Shown one piece after another: positions 58,890-60,892 of a DNA stretch of 60,892 nucleotides; the stretch's first letter is position 1, and each line of letters starts with the position of its first letter. The stretch covers positions 1-60,892 of the forward strand of contig NZ_JALAGU010000048.1 of assembly GCF_022712275.1 (NCBI RefSeq), in the 5' to 3' direction. A model generated the notes under the pieces. That model searched no databases, was not told where the DNA came from, and worked only from the letters and a program-made list of their open reading frames with translations. The DNA is from Corynebacterium sp. GTDB taxonomy: Bacteria > Actinomycetota > Actinomycetes > Mycobacteriales > Mycobacteriaceae. A program made the translations under genes and the position numbers.

Positions 58890-60892
58890 ATGGCCCAGAA
58901 AACGCCGCCCGTCATCGTCCTGTCCGCCCAGGTCAGCGCACCGCCGGCACCCCGGTGGACACCGCCGCCGACCGCCGAGGTGAAGGACGAGACGACCCCC
59001 ACCCCTGCCATCGTGCTGGCAGCGCCGACCGGCGCACCACTGCCTCCGGGGGTGACGCCGCCTGCCTCGGCGTCCGAGGTGGCCACCGAGGAGACGGCAG
59101 AGGACGCCAGGGACGCAGCGGACGCAGCGGACGCCGACGCCTCTGACCCCTCCGACGCGCCGACGGTCTTCTTCGCGATCCAGCAGGCCACGGTCCCCGG
59201 GGCCCCGGTCGCCCCGGTGTTCGCCGGTGAGTCTTCCGCGGAGTCGGACGAAGCGGACAAGGCAGACGAGACGGACGAGGCAGACGATGCCGCGGACGCC
59301 GACAATCAGCCGACGGAACACTTCGCTGCCCAGCCTTCTGCCCAGCCTTCTGCCCAGCCTTCTGCCCAGGAACCGGCCCAGGAACCGGCCCCCGCCATCG
59401 GGCACGCCCCGTCGAGCATGTGGCCCGCGCAGAAGCCGGCGGCCGCAGCCGCAGAGGCAACCGAAGCAGAGCAGACCGGGGACGAGTACGCCTCCCAGGC
59501 CGAGCCCGCCTACACCGCCGAGGACCCGGCACCGGTCAAGCCGCTGAAGCCGGGCCGCATCCGCCGCGTCCCCGGTCTCGACGGACTGCGCGGCATCGCC
59601 GTGCTCGCCGTGGTCATCTACCACTTCTTCGGCGACGTCCTGCCCGGCGGCTTCCTCGGTGTGGACATCTTCTTCGTCCTCTCCGGCTTCCTCATCACCG
59701 CCCTGCTCGTCCGCGAACTCGGCGCGACCGGCCGGATCAGTCTCAAGGAGTTCTGGCGCAGGCGTGCCAGGCGCATCATCCCCGCGTCCGTCACCGTCCT
59801 CGTCGTCGCCACCGCCGTCGCCGGGTTCATCGGCGGAGATGTGCAGGTCGGGCTGGTCCCGCAGTTCCTCGGCTCGCTGTTCTTCGCCAACAACTGGGTG
59901 CAGATCTCGCAGTCGCACAGTTACTTCGCGGACACGACGCCGCAGATCTTCATGCACTACTGGTCACTGGCCATTGAGGAGCAGTTCTACGTCCTCTGGC
60001 CGCTGATCTTCCTCGGGCTGCTCTGGGTCGCCCGCCGCTTCGGCCGCCGCGATTCCTCCGGTGACCGGACCTTCCGCCTGCCGGCCCTGTTTGCGACGGT
60101 CGCGGGCCTCGCCTCGCTGCTGGTGATGATCCTGCTGTACAACCCGGACGAGGATCCGAGCCGCGTCTACTTCGGCACGGACACCCACGCCTTCGGGTTG
60201 CTCGCCGGTGTGGTCCTCGCACTGCTGGTCACCACCGCGTCCCCCAGGGCCGTGGACTCCTGGCCGCTGCTCAGTCCGACCGGGGCGTCCGGTGTCCCGA
60301 CCAAGCGCTCCCGGCTGACCGGTGTCGCCGGGTGGACGCTCGGCTCGCTGGCGTTCCTCGGCCTCATCGCGATGCTTGTCCTGCTGCCGGACACCTCCCC
60401 GGTGACCTACCGCGGTGGCCTGTTCGGCGCGTCCCTGCTCACTGTCGCCGTGATGATGACGGTCCTGCGGGACGCCGGCCCCGTCGCCTGGCTGATGCGG
60501 ATCCGCCCGCTGCGGTACTTCGGCGAACGCTCCTTCAGCCTCTACCTGTGGCACTGGCCGGTCATCGTCTTCCTCGAGGCGAAGATGCAGAAGCCCGGCT
60601 CGGACACCCCGGACTGGCTCGTCGGCCTCATCGCCGTGGTCATCAGCCTGGCGCTCTCCGAGGCGTCCTACCGGTTCGTGGAGAACCCGCTCCGCCGTCA
60701 GGGCTACCGTCGCGTCGTCGCCGCGATGGGATCGACGAAGCTGCTCATCGTGCCGATCGCCATCCTCGTCATCGCCCTGTTCGCCGGATCCGCGCTGGGT
60801 GGGTCACCGTCGAAGTCGGAGCTGGAGCGCCAGCTCGACGAGATCTCCGACCTGCAGGATTCCCCTGCCCCGCCGCCCCCGCCGAATGCGTC
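58890..60892 (+). CDS. Acyltransferase 3 (OafA/YrhL) family protein, 3' end outside window
   Basis: At least 667 residues are visible before the window ends. The first 230 are cytoplasmic, acidic and Ala/Pro-rich, with A-Q-P-S and A-Q-E-P repeats encoded by 12-bp tandem units (59328-59387). An acyltransferase-3 domain with about ten membrane segments follows, with G-L-R-G-I-A-V, Y-H-F-F and S-G-F-L-I-T. The end of the visible part is a proline-rich linker; a periplasmic SGNH domain often follows in this family. It likely acylates an envelope glycan. Confidence 0.88.
   Translation, partial: MAQKTPPVIVLSAQVSAPPAPRWTPPPTAEVKDETTPTPAIVLAAPTGAPLPPGVTPPASASEVATEETAEDARDAADAADADASDPSDAPTVFFAIQQATVPGAPVAPVFAGESSAESDEADKADETDEADDAADADNQPTEHFAAQPSAQPSAQPSAQEPAQEPAPAIGHAPSSMWPAQKPAAAAAEATEAEQTGDEYASQAEPAYTAEDPAPVKPLKPGRIRRVPGLDGLRGIAVLAVVIYHFFGDVLPGGFLGVDIFFVLSGFLITALLVRELGATGRISLKEFWRRRARRIIPASVTVLVVATAVAGFIGGDVQVGLVPQFLGSLFFANNWVQISQSHSYFADTTPQIFMHYWSLAIEEQFYVLWPLIFLGLLWVARRFGRRDSSGDRTFRLPALFATVAGLASLLVMILLYNPDEDPSRVYFGTDTHAFGLLAGVVLALLVTTASPRAVDSWPLLSPTGASGVPTKRSRLTGVAGWTLGSLAFLGLIAMLVLLPDTSPVTYRGGLFGASLLTVAVMMTVLRDAGPVAWLMRIRPLRYFGERSFSLYLWHWPVIVFLEAKMQKPGSDTPDWLVGLIAVVISLALSEASYRFVENPLRRQGYRRVVAAMGSTKLLIVPIAILVIALFAGSALGGSPSKSELERQLDEISDLQDSPAPPPPPNA

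Noticed and set aside
59328..59387. Short regular repeats that might suggest a CRISPR array
   Set aside because: These are 12-bp in-frame tandem repeats encoding A-Q-P-S without spacers; no repeat-spacer array is present anywhere in the window.

Overview
The window is about 61 kb of GC-rich, densely coded DNA with no rRNA, tRNA, CRISPR array, transposase or phage gene that I can see. It looks like a Corynebacterium chromosome. There is an antigen 85-type mycolyltransferase, which implies a mycolate cell envelope. There are MTB12-like antigens, GlxR-like (TGTG-N8-CACA) and McbR-like (GAC-N6-GTC) sites, and many starts with a TANNNT -10 box 5-9 nt before the start codon and no Shine-Dalgarno sequence (leaderless promoters). 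High GC and an alkane-oxidation operon suggest an environmental or food species of the C. variabile type; the species is inference only.

Layout. 1-2.4 kb: an MTB12-like membrane-anchored protein and an ABC exporter. 2.4-7.2 kb: alcohol dehydrogenase, a YdeI-like protein, metB with a coupled unknown gene, and a maltose/galactoside O-acetyltransferase-like protein. 7.3-12.7 kb: a large secreted protein of unknown family, a lipoprotein alkaline phosphatase and a dicarboxylate symporter behind a striking operator. 12.7-18.1 kb: a MacB/FtsX-like ABC transporter divergent from a NarL-type two-component system, then signal peptidase I and an ABC ATPase. 18.6-22.0 kb: an alkane hydroxylase operon (alkB, a small membrane protein, two rubredoxins, rubredoxin reductase). 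22-31 kb: MTB12 paralogue, carboxylesterase, second dicarboxylate symporter, CPBP protease, GT87 mannosyltransferase with a secreted HNH nuclease, Dps and a thioesterase. 31-38.4 kb: DUF1304, quinone oxidoreductase, ohr/ohrR, two CNNM/CBS proteins, an aldo-keto reductase and a DJ-1 protein. 38.5-43 kb: aldehyde dehydrogenase, DoxX, a methyltransferase and an FAD oxidoreductase.

42.9-50.2 kb holds the most distinctive locus. An ABC-F ATPase, a 1315-residue Pls/PosA-type peptide synthetase (adenylation, carrier, membrane segments, three hexapeptide-rich terminal domains) and an M1 metallopeptidase lie head to tail on the minus strand. The ABC-F gene is preceded by a leaderless three-codon open frame (M-R-K-stop) and mutually exclusive hairpins resembling a ribosome-sensing attenuator. 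I read this as a candidate self-protected non-alpha-poly(amino acid) system.

50.3-60.9 kb: an SRPBCC protein divergent from a small secreted protein, an unknown acidic protein, a heterodimeric ABC exporter with one degenerate nucleotide site, the mycolyltransferase, deoA and cdd with starts 14 bp apart, and an acyltransferase-3 protein cut by the window edge.

The alkane operon yields 1-alkanols that the alcohol and aldehyde dehydrogenases elsewhere in the window could oxidise. GlxR-like sites before adhP and alkB suggest shared carbon control, but this is inference.
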